From Acidobacteriota bacterium (GTDB lineage Bacteria > Acidobacteriota > Vicinamibacteria > Vicinamibacterales > UBA2999), in NCBI GenBank assembly GCA_016789705.1, contig JAEUQR010000171.1, forward strand, positions 1-55,195: DNA of 55,195 bases. Direction: 5' to 3'. The notes under the pieces are model-generated. The model had not been told where the DNA came from. It saw nothing but the letters and a program-made list of their open reading frames with translations, and ran no database searches. Within the stretch, counting starts at the first letter, position 1. Each line of letters opens with the position of its first letter. The position numbers and the translations under genes were made by a program. Positions 27,709-36,201 of this stretch are shown piece after piece.

Positions 27709-29655
27709 ATGCCTCTCGTCACGCTCGACCATATCTCCCACGCCTACGGCCATCTGCCGCTGCTCGACGACGTCTCGCTGCAGATTCAACCCGGGGAGCG
27801 CCTGGCGCTCATCGGCCGGAACGGCACCGGCAAGTCCACCTTCATGCAGATCGTGAGCGGCGAGCTCACGCCCGATGCCGGCACGGTGTGGCGCGACACC
27901 GGCGTGCAGGTGGCCCGCCTGGTGCAGGACGTGCCGCTCGATACCCACGATACGGTGTTCGATGTGGTGGCGCAGGGCCTCGGTGATCTGGCGGCGGTCA
28001 TCGCCGCGTATCACCACGCGTCGATCGAGGTGGCGCACGGCAACGTCGAGGCACTCGACCGCATGGGCCGGCTGCAGCACGAACTCGAGGAGCGTGACGG
28101 CTGGAGCCTCGAGCAGCGCGTCGAGCTCGTGCTCACCCGGCTGGACCTCCCCGCCGACGCGCCGGTCGACACACTCTCGGGCGGCTGGCGCCGCCGCGTG
28201 CTGCTGGCGCGCGCGCTCGTCGCCCAGCCCGACGTGCTGCTGCTCGACGAACCCACGAACCACCTCGACATCGAGGCCATCGAGTGGCTCGAAGCGTTCC
28301 TCGCCGACTACGGCGGCGCCGTGCTCTTCATCACCCACGACCGCGCCTTCCTCGAACGGCTCGCCACCCGCGTCATCGAGCTCGATCGCGGCCATCTCAC
28401 GTCCTGGCCCGGCAACTACGCCACCTTCCTGCAGAAGAAGGAGGAATGGCTGGCCAACGAGGCGCTCGCCGCCGAGAAGTTCGACAAGAAGCTGGCCGAG
28501 GAAGAAGTGTGGCTGCGCCGCGGCATCAAGGCCCGGCGCACGCGCGACGAGGGCCGCGTGAAACGGCTGATGGAGATGCGCGCCGAACGCGCCGAGCGCC
28601 GCAACGTCATCGGCAACGTGAAGATGTCGGTCGAACAGGCCGAGTCGTCTGGCAAGCTCGTGTTCGAGGCCGAAGGCGTGAGCAAGGCCTACGGCGACCG
28701 CGTCATCGTGCGGAATCTGACCACACGCGTGATGCGCGGCGACCGCATCGGCCTCATCGGGCCGAACGGCGCCGGCAAGACCACGCTGCTGCGCCTGCTG
28801 CTCGGCGATCTGGCGCCCGACGCCGGCACCATCCGCCACGGCGCCAACGTGCAGATCGCCTACTACGACCAGCAGCGCGAACAGCTCGACCCGGAGCGCA
28901 CGGTGGTCGACACGGTGGGCGACGGCAACGACCGCATCACCGTGGCCGGCCGCACGCGACACGTGCACGGCTATCTCGAGGACTTCCTGTTCTCGCCCGA
29001 GCGGGCGCGCTCCCCCGTGAAGGCGCTGTCGGGCGGCGAACGCAACCGCCTGCTGCTGGCGCGGCTCTTCACGCGTCCGGCCAACGTGCTCGTGCTCGAC
29101 GAGCCGACCAACGACCTCGACCTCGAGACACTCGAACTGCTCGAAGCGCAGCTCGTGGACTGGCCGGGCACGCTGCTGCTCGTGAGCCACGACCGCCGCT
29201 TCCTCGATCACGTGGTCACGAGCACGCTGGCCTTCGAAGGCGACGGCCGTGTGAACGAATACGTGGGCGGTTACGACGACTGGCTGCGCCAACGTCCCGC
29301 GGCCGCGGCCTCGACGGCCGGGGCGCGCACGAGTGCGCCGGTCTCGGCGCCGATGTCCGGCGCGATCGCCCCACCCGCCGCGCCAGCCGTCCCTGCACCG
29401 CCCGCACCTCCGCCCGCCGATGCGCCCGTGGCACGCAAAGCCACGAACAAGGAGCGCATGGAGCGCGACGCGCTGCCGGCGAAGATCGAGGCCCTCGAAG
29501 CGGAGCTCAAACGGCTCGAAGCCGCCGTCGCCGCGCCCGACTTCTACAAGCAGCCGGCTGGTGACATCACGGCGACGATGGCGCGTCTCGCCGCCGTGCC
29601 CGACGAGCTGCTGGCCGCCTACGCGCGGTGGGACGAACTGAGCGAACTGCGGTAG
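27709..29655 (+). CDS. ABC-F family ATPase, Uup-like
   Basis: A 648-residue cytoplasmic protein with two ABC domains and no membrane part. Domain 1 has Walker A GRNGTGKST, signature LSGGWRRR and LLLDEPTNHLD. Domain 2 has GPNGAGKTT, LSGGERNR and LVLDEPTNDLD. The linker between them (about 240-320) is charged and helical, as in ribosome-acting ABC-F proteins. An Ala/Pro-rich stretch and a C-terminal coiled coil (KIEALEAELKRLEAAV) match Uup. ATG 27709 is preferred; GTG 27697 is in frame. No clear ribosome site is visible for either. It is followed 10 bases later by the HupE-type gene. Confidence 0.88.
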   Translation: MPLVTLDHISHAYGHLPLLDDVSLQIQPGERLALIGRNGTGKSTFMQIVSGELTPDAGTVWRDTGVQVARLVQDVPLDTHDTVFDVVAQGLGDLAAVIAAYHHASIEVAHGNVEALDRMGRLQHELEERDGWSLEQRVELVLTRLDLPADAPVDTLSGGWRRRVLLARALVAQPDVLLLDEPTNHLDIEAIEWLEAFLADYGGAVLFITHDRAFLERLATRVIELDRGHLTSWPGNYATFLQKKEEWLANEALAAEKFDKKLAEEEVWLRRGIKARRTRDEGRVKRLMEMRAERAERRNVIGNVKMSVEQAESSGKLVFEAEGVSKAYGDRVIVRNLTTRVMRGDRIGLIGPNGAGKTTLLRLLLGDLAPDAGTIRHGANVQIAYYDQQREQLDPERTVVDTVGDGNDRITVAGRTRHVHGYLEDFLFSPERARSPVKALSGGERNRLLLARLFTRPANVLVLDEPTNDLDLETLELLEAQLVDWPGTLLLVSHDRRFLDHVVTSTLAFEGDGRVNEYVGGYDDWLRQRPAAAASTAGARTSAPVSAPMSGAIAPPAAPAVPAPPAPPPADAPVARKATNKERMERDALPAKIEALEAELKRLEAAVAAPDFYKQPAGDITATMARLAAVPDELLAAYARWDELSELR

Positions 29656-29665
29656 GCTGTCGCGC

Positions 29666-30337
29666 GTGGTGCCCTTCGCCCTCGCCTGCCTCGCGCTGCT
29701 GACCTTCGACGTGGCGCCGGCCCTCGCGCACGGCGTCTCGGCGGCCGACCGCGCCTTCATGGAACAGGGCGGCCTGATGGCGTTCCTGTATCTCGGCGCC
29801 AAACACATGGTCACCGGCTACGACCACCTGCTCTTCCTCGTCGGCGTCATCTTCTTCCTTTACCGCATGAAGGACGTCGCACTCTATGTGACGCTCTTCG
29901 CCGTGGGGCACAGCGTCACGCTGCTCTACGGCGTGCTCTCGAGCACGCACGTGGACGCGTATCTCGTGGACGCCGTCATCGGCTTCTCGGTGGTCTACAA
30001 GGCGCTCGACAACCTGGGTGCGTTCCGCGCGTGGTTCGGCGTGCAGCCCGACACGAAGGCGGCCGTGCTGCTCTTCGGCCTCATCCACGGTTTCGGCCTG
30101 GCCACGAAGCTGCAGGACTTCGCGCTGCCGCGCGCCGGCCTTGCGCCGAAGATCGTCGCCTTCAACGCCGGTGTCGAGATCGGGCAGTTGCTGGCGCTGA
30201 GCGTAATCCTGCTCGCCATGGCCTACTGGCGCCGCACGGCCGCCTTCACGCAGCAGGCCTTCGCCGCCAACGTCCTCGTGATGGCGTGCGGCTTCGGGCT
30301 CATGGGCTATCAGATCACGGGCTATTTCGTCTCATAG
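29666..30337 (+). CDS. HupE/UreJ family membrane protein
   Basis: A 223-residue membrane protein with a signal-like first helix followed by AHG and about six further helices. HupE/UreJ traits are YDHLLFLVGVIFFLY, then FAVGHSVTLL and FGLIHGFGLATKL, three His-bearing helices that could bind metal. The family is linked to Ni/Co transport or to hydrogenase and urease maturation, but neither enzyme is encoded in this window. It starts at GTG 29666 (or 29669). TAGGCT lies 7 bases upstream with no ribosome site. Its partner is the anchor protein 28 bases downstream. Confidence 0.8.
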   Translation: MVPFALACLALLTFDVAPALAHGVSAADRAFMEQGGLMAFLYLGAKHMVTGYDHLLFLVGVIFFLYRMKDVALYVTLFAVGHSVTLLYGVLSSTHVDAYLVDAVIGFSVVYKALDNLGAFRAWFGVQPDTKAAVLLFGLIHGFGLATKLQDFALPRAGLAPKIVAFNAGVEIGQLLALSVILLAMAYWRRTAAFTQQAFAANVLVMACGFGLMGYQITGYFVS

Positions 30338-30365
30338 AGACTGCCGCCCGCCCGCACGCCACGCC

Positions 30366-30959
30366 ATGTCCGAACCCGTCATCCCCCCGCTGCCAGACCC
30401 GGCGTCGCCGCCGCGCCTCGTGCGCGCCACGCTGACGGCTGCCGCGCTGGCGGGTGTGTTGCTCGTGACCGTGGTGCTGCCGGCCGAGTACGGCATCGAC
30501 CCGACCAGGATCGGCCGCGCCACGGGGCTGTACCGCGCCCCGGAGACCGCCGCCGAGCCGCTGCCCGAGAGCACCGGGGACGGAGCGTCCGCCGCGGCAG
30601 GCGGGGGCACGGGTTCCCTCTTCAAGAGCGCGACGCCCTATCGCAGTGACGAGATGTCACTCACGCTCGCGCCCGGCGAAGGCGCCGAAATCAAAGCGCA
30701 GATGAACGCCGGCGAGCGACTGGTGTTTTCGTGGACGTCGACCGGCGGCGGCGTGGACGTGGACATGCACGGCGAAGCCGCGGACAAGACCGGCGGCGAC
30801 CGCAGCTACTGGACCGGGGAATTCGAGTCGGGCGGCCACGGCGCGTTCGAGGCGCCGATGACCGGCAATCACGGCTGGTTCTGGCAGAACCTGAACGACG
30901 CGCCGGTGACGATTACCGTGAAGACCAGCGGCTTCTACAGCCGCCTGTTCCAGCCCTGA
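30366..30959 (+). CDS. Single-pass membrane anchor protein
   Basis: A 197-residue protein. A short Pro-rich cytoplasmic end is followed by one transmembrane helix (LTAAALAGVLLVTVVLPAEYGIDP) at about residues 20-40. A Gly/Ala linker and an extracytoplasmic beta domain follow, with a His- and Asp-containing segment (GGVDVDMHGEA) and a Gly/His/Trp segment (GNHGWFWQNLND). Proteins like this are often annotated as transmembrane anchor proteins beside HupE/UreJ genes. The context supports a two-component membrane complex of unknown substrate. Confidence 0.75.
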   Translation: MSEPVIPPLPDPASPPRLVRATLTAAALAGVLLVTVVLPAEYGIDPTRIGRATGLYRAPETAAEPLPESTGDGASAAAGGGTGSLFKSATPYRSDEMSLTLAPGEGAEIKAQMNAGERLVFSWTSTGGGVDVDMHGEAADKTGGDRSYWTGEFESGGHGAFEAPMTGNHGWFWQNLNDAPVTITVKTSGFYSRLFQP

Positions 30960-30960
30960 C

Positions 30961-31046
30961 GGCCACCATTTGTAACGGGGTCTGTCACGGTCACTGACGG
31001 TGACAGACCCCGTTACAAATGGTGGCCGTGACAGACCCCGTTACAA
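30961..31046. repeat. REP-like palindrome with third half-site, copy 1
   Basis: Two 28-base arms, 30961-30988 and 31000-31027, are perfect reverse complements around an 11-base centre, giving a 67-base palindrome. The core arm is TTGTAACGGGGTCTGTCAC. A third half-site in the same orientation as the right arm lies at 31028-31046, exactly 28 bases after the second. Copy 2 at 37651 has the same core, centre and spacing. It starts 2 bases after the anchor-protein stop. No RAYT transposase is present. Confidence 0.9.
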
Positions 31047-31133
31047 TTCGTGGGGCATCCGGTTTGCTTCTCTTCTCCCCCCGTTTCGGATATACCCTGC
31101 TACGCGGAACCGACGGTGTTCCTGGAGGCAACG

Positions 31134-31559
31134 ATGCATCGAGGCATGGTGTTGGCAGTGGCGGTCGCAGTGGGCGCGGCGGGTCTCGCGAGCCGGGAGG
31201 TCGTGGCGCACCATTCGTTCGCCGCCGAATACGACCGGGACAAACCCGTGACCCTCGTGGGCTCGGTCACCAAGGTCGAGTGGATGAACCCGCACGTCTA
31301 CTTCTATCTCGACGTGAAAGACGCCTCGGGCGCCGTCGCCCACTGGGCAGTCGAAGGCGGCGCGCCCACCTCGCTCTATCGCGCCGGCTGGCGCAAGGAC
31401 TCGCTCAAAATCGGCGATATGCTGACCGTCAACGGCTTTCTCGCGCGCGACGGCAGCAAGCTGGCCAACATGCGCAATGCCATCTTCCCTGACGGGCGGG
31501 AGGTGTTCGGCGGTCAGCAGTACTACTCGCCCACCGTGCCGAAGCCCAAGGGTCGCTGA
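31134..31559 (+). CDS. Exported DUF6152 family protein
   Basis: A 141-residue protein; ATG 31134 has TGGAGG upstream and starts a signal peptide ending VVAHH. The mature part is the DUF6152 pattern: HHSFAAEYDRDKPVTLVGSVTKVEWMNPHVYFYLDV, read here as a short OB-like beta barrel, then a GDMLTVNGFLARDGSKLANM strand pair. The family is common in Acidobacteriota and Proteobacteria as exported proteins of unknown role. It is paired with the downstream gene, 8 bases away, in one operon. Confidence 0.85.
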   Translation: MHRGMVLAVAVAVGAAGLASREVVAHHSFAAEYDRDKPVTLVGSVTKVEWMNPHVYFYLDVKDASGAVAHWAVEGGAPTSLYRAGWRKDSLKIGDMLTVNGFLARDGSKLANMRNAIFPDGREVFGGQQYYSPTVPKPKGR

Positions 31560-31567
31560 GGGGCGCC

Positions 31568-32344
31568 ATGATTCGCGCCATTGCCTTCATCGCCGTGTTC
31601 GGCTCGATGCTGGTCACGACGTCGCCGGCCCGCGCGCAGGGCGCCGCGGCGACGCGACCCGATTTGAGCGGGTTCTGGATCAACCAGTACACGCCGGATC
31701 TTTCGGTGGCCCTCGGCAAACAGCCGCCGTTCACCGCGCTTGGTGCCGAGCGCTGGCGCACCGTGGACACGTCGCAGGATCCGACCGGCATCTGCCTGCC
31801 CGTCGGCCCGTCGCGCGGGTTCACGGCGCCGTTTCCGTTCCTGCTCGTCCAGCATGGTGACTACATCGGCGTGCTCTTCGAGTACCAGTCGATCTGGCGC
31901 GCCATCTATCTCGACGGCCGCGGACACCCGGAAGACATCGCCGACTATCCGTATTTCATGGGGCATTCGGTCGGCAAGTGGGAGGGCGACACGCTCGTCG
32001 TCGACACGACGGGGATCGACGTCCGGACGTGGCTCGACACGGCCGGCCACGAACACAGCGAGCAGCTGCGCCTGACCGAACGTTTCCGGAAGACCAGCGC
32101 CGACACGATGGAGTGGACGGCGACCTACACCGACCCGGTGTTCTTCACGCGGCCGTGGTCGATCACGCGCACGTTCACACGCGGCAAGCCTGGCGACCGC
32201 CTGCTCCCGTACACCTGCAACGAGAACAACAAGGACGTCGAGCACCTGCAGAAGTACCAGCCGAATCTGAACTACGTGCACACACCGGAGCCGGAGGCGA
32301 AGACGCCCCCGAAGCCACCGGGCGGACCCGCCCCGAAGCGTTAA
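31568..32344 (+). CDS. Exported protein of unknown function, DUF6152 partner
   Basis: A 258-residue exported protein with signal peptide FIAVFGSMLVTTSPARAQ. The mature start (RPDLSGFWINQYTPDL) and a middle containing VGKWEGDTLVVDTTGID are beta-rich and typical of a family widespread in Acidobacteriota beside DUF6152 genes. No catalytic motif is recognised. A GAGGGG ribosome site lies just before the ATG. The C-terminus is Pro/Lys-rich and likely disordered. It converges on pcaD with 15 bases between. Confidence 0.75.
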   Translation: MIRAIAFIAVFGSMLVTTSPARAQGAAATRPDLSGFWINQYTPDLSVALGKQPPFTALGAERWRTVDTSQDPTGICLPVGPSRGFTAPFPFLLVQHGDYIGVLFEYQSIWRAIYLDGRGHPEDIADYPYFMGHSVGKWEGDTLVVDTTGIDVRTWLDTAGHEHSEQLRLTERFRKTSADTMEWTATYTDPVFFTRPWSITRTFTRGKPGDRLLPYTCNENNKDVEHLQKYQPNLNYVHTPEPEAKTPPKPPGGPAPKR

Positions 32345-32359
32345 CGTTCAGGGCGCCGT

Positions 32360-33151
32360 TCAGCGTTCCTCACGGAGGACGTCCAATACGGCGGCCGTGA
32401 ACGCCGGCGCACATTCGACGTTCGACAGATGCGCCGCGTCGAGGTCGAGCAGACGCGCGCCTGAGATCGCCGCCGCCAGCGCTCCGCCGTCGGCGGCGGG
32501 TGTCGCCACGTCGTGCCGGCCGGTCACGACGAGCGTCGGTGCCTGCACGTGCTCCGCCTGCGCCCGCAGGTCTGCGTCGCGAAGCGCCGCGCAACTCGCA
32601 ATGTAGCCGGCGGGTGACACGCGCAGGAACGCGGCGCGGACGCGGGCGACCGCGGCCGGGTCCGCGGCGCGGAACGCGGGCGTGAACCACCGGGCCAGCG
32701 TGATGTCGGCGAGCGCCTCGAGACCGGCCGCCCGCACGAGGCGCATGCGGTCGTCCCAGAGCTCACGCGATCCGATGCGCGCGGCGGTATTGGCCAGCAC
32801 GAGCCGACCGACGCGGTCGGCGGCGTGAATGCCGAGCCAGAGCGCCGTGAGGCCGCCAATCGAGACACCGCACACGCTGGCGCGCGCAAGGCCCACGGCG
32901 TCCATCAGTGACACGACGTCCCGGCCCAGCCGTTCGATCGTCGTGCCATCGTTCGGCGGCACCGCTGACGCGCCGTGGCCGCGGGCGTCGAACCGCAGCA
33001 CCCTGAAATGTGCCGCCAGCGGCACGATCTGGGCGTCCCACAACGTGTGGTCGGTCCCCAGCGAGTTCACGAGCACGAGCCCCGGCGCCGTCGCCGGCCC
33101 ACGCACCTCGTACGCAAGTCGGCAGCCGTCGTCGGTCGTGTGTTCGGCCAT
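32360..33151 (-). CDS. pcaD: 3-oxoadipate enol-lactonase
   Basis: A 263-residue alpha/beta hydrolase. The nucleophile is Ser97 (CGVSIGG), the acid Asp214 (TGRHDVATP) and the base His241 (AAHLSNVE). The oxyanion loop NSLGTDHTLWD is typical of PcaD. It hydrolyses 3-oxoadipate enol-lactone to 3-oxoadipate, the last pca-specific step present here. It is the fifth and last gene of the pca operon, with its ATG 3 bases after the pcaC stop. Confidence 0.93.
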   Translation of the reverse strand: MAEHTTDDGCRLAYEVRGPATAPGLVLVNSLGTDHTLWDAQIVPLAAHFRVLRFDARGHGASAVPPNDGTTIERLGRDVVSLMDAVGLARASVCGVSIGGLTALWLGIHAADRVGRLVLANTAARIGSRELWDDRMRLVRAAGLEALADITLARWFTPAFRAADPAAVARVRAAFLRVSPAGYIASCAALRDADLRAQAEHVQAPTLVVTGRHDVATPAADGGALAAAISGARLLDLDAAHLSNVECAPAFTAAVLDVLREER

Positions 33152-33154
33152 GCC

Positions 33155-33547
33155 CTATGCGTCGAGCGGGCCGTGTCCGGCCACCACGGCCGAGAGCTCC
33201 GCGAAGGCGTGGTGAGCTGCGGGCACGCCGCAGTAGATCGCCTGCTGCAGCACGACCTCCTTGATTTCGTCGGCCGTGAACCCGCCGTGTTCGAGCGCGG
33301 CCCGGATGTGCATCCGCAATTCCTCCCAGCGCCCCAACGCCACCATGGTGCCGATGACGAGGATGCGGCGACTCCGCACGTCGAGTCCCGGCCGCGTCCA
33401 GATCTCACCCCACGCATAGCGGGTGATCAGGTCCTGGAACTCCTCGGTGAGCGGCGTGGCGGCGGCGATGGCCCGGTCGACGTGGGCATCGCCGAGTACG
33501 GTGCGCCTGATGGCCATGCCGGCGTCGCGGCGGTCGTTCTCGTCCAT
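33155..33547 (-). CDS. pcaC: 4-carboxymuconolactone decarboxylase
   Basis: A 130-residue AhpD-fold protein. ATG 33547 is chosen because it gives the normal PcaC length and start (RDAGMAIRRTVLGDAHVDRA); the frame upstream runs through pcaB. Conserved elements are WGEIWTRPGLDVRSRR and the terminal helix with YCGVPAAHHAF. It decarboxylates gamma-carboxymuconolactone to 3-oxoadipate enol-lactone. It is encoded separately from pcaD and not as the PcaL fusion found in many actinobacteria. It follows pcaB by 7 bases. Confidence 0.93.
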   Translation of the reverse strand: MDENDRRDAGMAIRRTVLGDAHVDRAIAAATPLTEEFQDLITRYAWGEIWTRPGLDVRSRRILVIGTMVALGRWEELRMHIRAALEHGGFTADEIKEVVLQQAIYCGVPAAHHAFAELSAVVAGHGPLDA

Positions 33548-33554
33548 GCGGGCT

Positions 33555-34868
33555 CTACTCCTTCTCGCGATGCCAGCGGGCCAGCACTCGCTGCACGCCC
33601 GGCGCCGCCGCCTCGGCGAACGTCGCGGCGTCCAGTGCGGCGGCAATGCCGGACGCGCCGAGCGTGCCGACGATCTGCGCGTCCGCCGTCGCCACGGCCG
33701 CCAGCGACTGGCCGTCATGCAGGGCCCGCGCGCAGGCGGCCTCGACGAGCGTGTGCGCCGTCGCCCGCCCGAGCGCCGGCGTGAGCGCGGCCACCAGCCC
33801 TTCCGCGCACGCCACCCCGCCGGCGGCGTCGAGCGCGGCCCGCATCCGTGCCGTGTCGACGGCGAGGTCGGCCAGCGCCTCGACGATCGCCGTCGCGGCG
33901 TCAGCCGTCAGCGTCGCCAGGCGCGGCAGCGTGTCCCATTCCGACTGCCACGCCCCCGCCGCGCGTTCGTGCTCCTGCACCATGGCGGCGAACATCGTGG
34001 CGACGAGCCCCGGTGCCTGCAGCGCCGCGGCCACGGCGCGGACGGCGCGTACCGGGTTGCGCTTGTGGGGCATGGACGACGAACCGCCGCGTCCCGGAGC
34101 CGGAGCCTCGGCCACTTCGCCGACCTCCGTCTGCGCCAGCAGGGTGAGGTCGCGGCCGATCTTGCCGAGCACGCCGCACGCGAGACCAAGCGCCGCCGCC
34201 GCCTCGGCAAAGCGGCTGCGTTCGGTGTGCCACGCGATGTCAGCCACGCCCAGGCCCAGACGTGCCGCCAGGGCCCGCGCCACGGCCGGCCCATGCGGGC
34301 CGAGGCTGAAGAGCGTGCCGGTGGCGCCGCCAAGCTGCAGATCGCATGGCACCGCGGCGAGCCGCGTACGCGCGCGTTCGAGGCCATCGAGCCACCCGGC
34401 GGCTTTGGCGCCGAAGGTCGTCGGCGTGGCCTGCTGCAGCCACGTGCGGCCGGCTATCGGCGTCAGGGTGTGACGGCGGGCCAGCGTCGCCGCGCCGCTG
34501 GCGGCGCGGTCGAGGCTCTTCGTGATGTCCGCGATGCCGTCGCGGAGCTCGAGCACCAGCGCCGTGTCGATGACGTCCTGGCTCGTGGCCCCGAGGTGCA
34601 CATGTCCGGCAGCCACCGCATCGAACGAGGCGACGTCCCTGGTCAGGTGACGCACCAGCGGGATGAGCAGGTTGCCCGCCTCCACCGCCTCGGCGGCCAG
34701 CGCGTGCAGATCGACGCGCTCGACGCGGGCCGCGGCGCGAATCGGCGCGACGCTGGCGGCCGGAATCACGCCGACCTCGGCCTGCGCCTCGGCGAGGGCC
34801 ACTTCGACATCGAGCATCGCCTGCACGCGACGGGCGATCGTGAACACAGGAGTGCAGTCAGGCGTCAT
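33555..34868 (-). CDS. pcaB: 3-carboxy-cis,cis-muconate cycloisomerase
   Basis: A 437-residue member of the fumarase/argininosuccinate lyase superfamily. The signature loop GSSSMPHKRNPV is intact, with the upstream GATSQDVIDTA and the TWLQQATPTTFG regions that form the shared active site of the tetramer. It converts 3-carboxymuconate to the muconolactone. ATG 34868 is used; GTG 34874 is two codons upstream and also possible. The gene follows the pcaG stop by about 9 bases. Confidence 0.93.
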   Translation of the reverse strand: MTPDCTPVFTIARRVQAMLDVEVALAEAQAEVGVIPAASVAPIRAAARVERVDLHALAAEAVEAGNLLIPLVRHLTRDVASFDAVAAGHVHLGATSQDVIDTALVLELRDGIADITKSLDRAASGAATLARRHTLTPIAGRTWLQQATPTTFGAKAAGWLDGLERARTRLAAVPCDLQLGGATGTLFSLGPHGPAVARALAARLGLGVADIAWHTERSRFAEAAAALGLACGVLGKIGRDLTLLAQTEVGEVAEAPAPGRGGSSSMPHKRNPVRAVRAVAAALQAPGLVATMFAAMVQEHERAAGAWQSEWDTLPRLATLTADAATAIVEALADLAVDTARMRAALDAAGGVACAEGLVAALTPALGRATAHTLVEAACARALHDGQSLAAVATADAQIVGTLGASGIAAALDAATFAEAAAPGVQRVLARWHREKE

Positions 34869-34877
34869 CAGCACGGC

Positions 34878-35375
34878 TCAGAGGTCGAAGAACACCGTTT
34901 CGCCATCCCCCTGCACGATGACGTCGAAGGCGTACCGGCCATCGCCGGCAGCCGCGGCGACGAGTGTGTCGCGACGTGCCGCCGGCACGGCGGCCAGCAC
35001 GGCGTCGTCGGCCGTGTCGGCCTCGTCGGCGAAGTAGACGCGGGTCACGTATTGGGTCAGGATCCCGCGCCCGAGTACGCGCACGGCAAAATGAGGCGCA
35101 TGCACCGCGCCGGCCTCGTCGACCCGCGTCCGCGGCTTCAGCGTGTCCAGCCGATAGCGCCCCTCCGGCCCGGTCCACGCCCGCCCCACCATCGAGAAGC
35201 CGGCCGCCCAGAACTCGAGCACGCCGTCCTGAATCCCGTTACCGGCACCGTCGAGCAACCGTCCCTCGATCGCGATGGGCGTCGTCAGGTCCGGAGCGGT
35301 CATGGGCGCACATCCGGCCGTCAGCCCCAGGTGCAGGTACGGGCCCACCGTCTGGAACGGCGTGAGACCGGCCAT
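34878..35375 (-). CDS. pcaG: Protocatechuate 3,4-dioxygenase alpha subunit
   Basis: A 165-residue protein that begins MAGLTPFQTVGPYLHLGL, the standard PcaG start. The intradiol dioxygenase core is visible (IAIEGRLLDGAGNGIQDGVLEFW, then APHFAVRVLGRGILTQYVTRVYF). As expected for the alpha subunit, the four iron ligands are absent. It pairs with PcaH to open protocatechuate to 3-carboxymuconate. Its ATG overlaps the pcaH stop by one base (ATGA pattern), so synthesis is coupled. It is slightly shorter than the usual 200 residues. Confidence 0.92.
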   Translation of the reverse strand: MAGLTPFQTVGPYLHLGLTAGCAPMTAPDLTTPIAIEGRLLDGAGNGIQDGVLEFWAAGFSMVGRAWTGPEGRYRLDTLKPRTRVDEAGAVHAPHFAVRVLGRGILTQYVTRVYFADEADTADDAVLAAVPAARRDTLVAAAAGDGRYAFDVIVQGDGETVFFDL

Positions 35376-36103
35376 CAGCGCGTCTCCATCGGCGTGCCCA
35401 CACGGCCGCGCAGCACCAGGTCGAACCGGTAGCCGAGCGCAAAGGCCGGTTCGGTCAACGTGAGGTCGAACGTCGAGACGAGGCGAGCGCGGACGCCAGG
35501 GTCGGGAATGGCGTTGAAGATGGGGTCGAGCGCCAGCAGCGGGTCGCCGGGGAAGTACATCTGGGTGACGAGGCGCGTGAGAAACGCATGCCCGAAGAGC
35601 GAGAAGTGGATGTGTGCCGGGCGCCAGGCGTTGTGATGGTTGCGCCACGGATAAGCCCCGGGGCGAATCGTGACGAACCGATAGCGACCGTCGCCGTCGG
35701 TCAGCGTCCGTCCGGCACCACTGAAGTTGGCGTCGAGTGGGGCGTCCCACTGGTCTACCTGATGGGCATAACGGCCGGCAGCATTCGCCTGCCAGACCTC
35801 GATGAGCGTGTGGGGCACGGGGCGGCCGTCCTCGTCGAGCACCCGCCCCTCGATCACGATGCGCTGGCCGGCCGGTGCGCCGGCATGCTGGCGGGTGAGA
35901 TCGTGGTCGAGCGGACCGACGGCCTCACGTCCGAACACCGGCCCGCAGACCTCGGTCAGCGTCTGCGGCATGATGACGAGCGGCTGCGTCGGATGACGCA
36001 GCGCCGTCGCGCGGTACTCCGGGGCATCCGCCGGCGGATGGACGCCGGCCGCGACGGCGGGAAATGTCGGCAGTGGTGAACGGGGCGCCATCGACGAGTG
36101 CAT
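35375..36103 (-). CDS. pcaH: Protocatechuate 3,4-dioxygenase beta subunit
   Basis: A 242-residue catalytic subunit. Iron ligands are visible as Tyr in WQANAAGRYAHQ, Tyr in RPGAYPWRNH and the two His in RPAHIHFS. The N-terminal part is the usual PcaH extension (PPADAPEYRATALRHPTQPL). ATG 36103 gives normal length; the frame continues upstream into the SLC13 gene region, and ATG 36091 is an alternative. It is the first gene of the pcaHGBCD operon. No adjacent pcaQ- or IclR-type regulator is present. Confidence 0.92.
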   Translation of the reverse strand: MHSSMAPRSPLPTFPAVAAGVHPPADAPEYRATALRHPTQPLVIMPQTLTEVCGPVFGREAVGPLDHDLTRQHAGAPAGQRIVIEGRVLDEDGRPVPHTLIEVWQANAAGRYAHQVDQWDAPLDANFSGAGRTLTDGDGRYRFVTIRPGAYPWRNHHNAWRPAHIHFSLFGHAFLTRLVTQMYFPGDPLLALDPIFNAIPDPGVRARLVSTFDLTLTEPAFALGYRFDLVLRGRVGTPMETR

Positions 36104-36201
36104 GGTAGCCGAAGCCAGCGACGAACGCCGCCCCCGGCGCGCCGGGATAGGGCCCGGCTGATTGACAGCTCGGCCGGTGACGACTAGTGTGGCGCACACA
36201 G

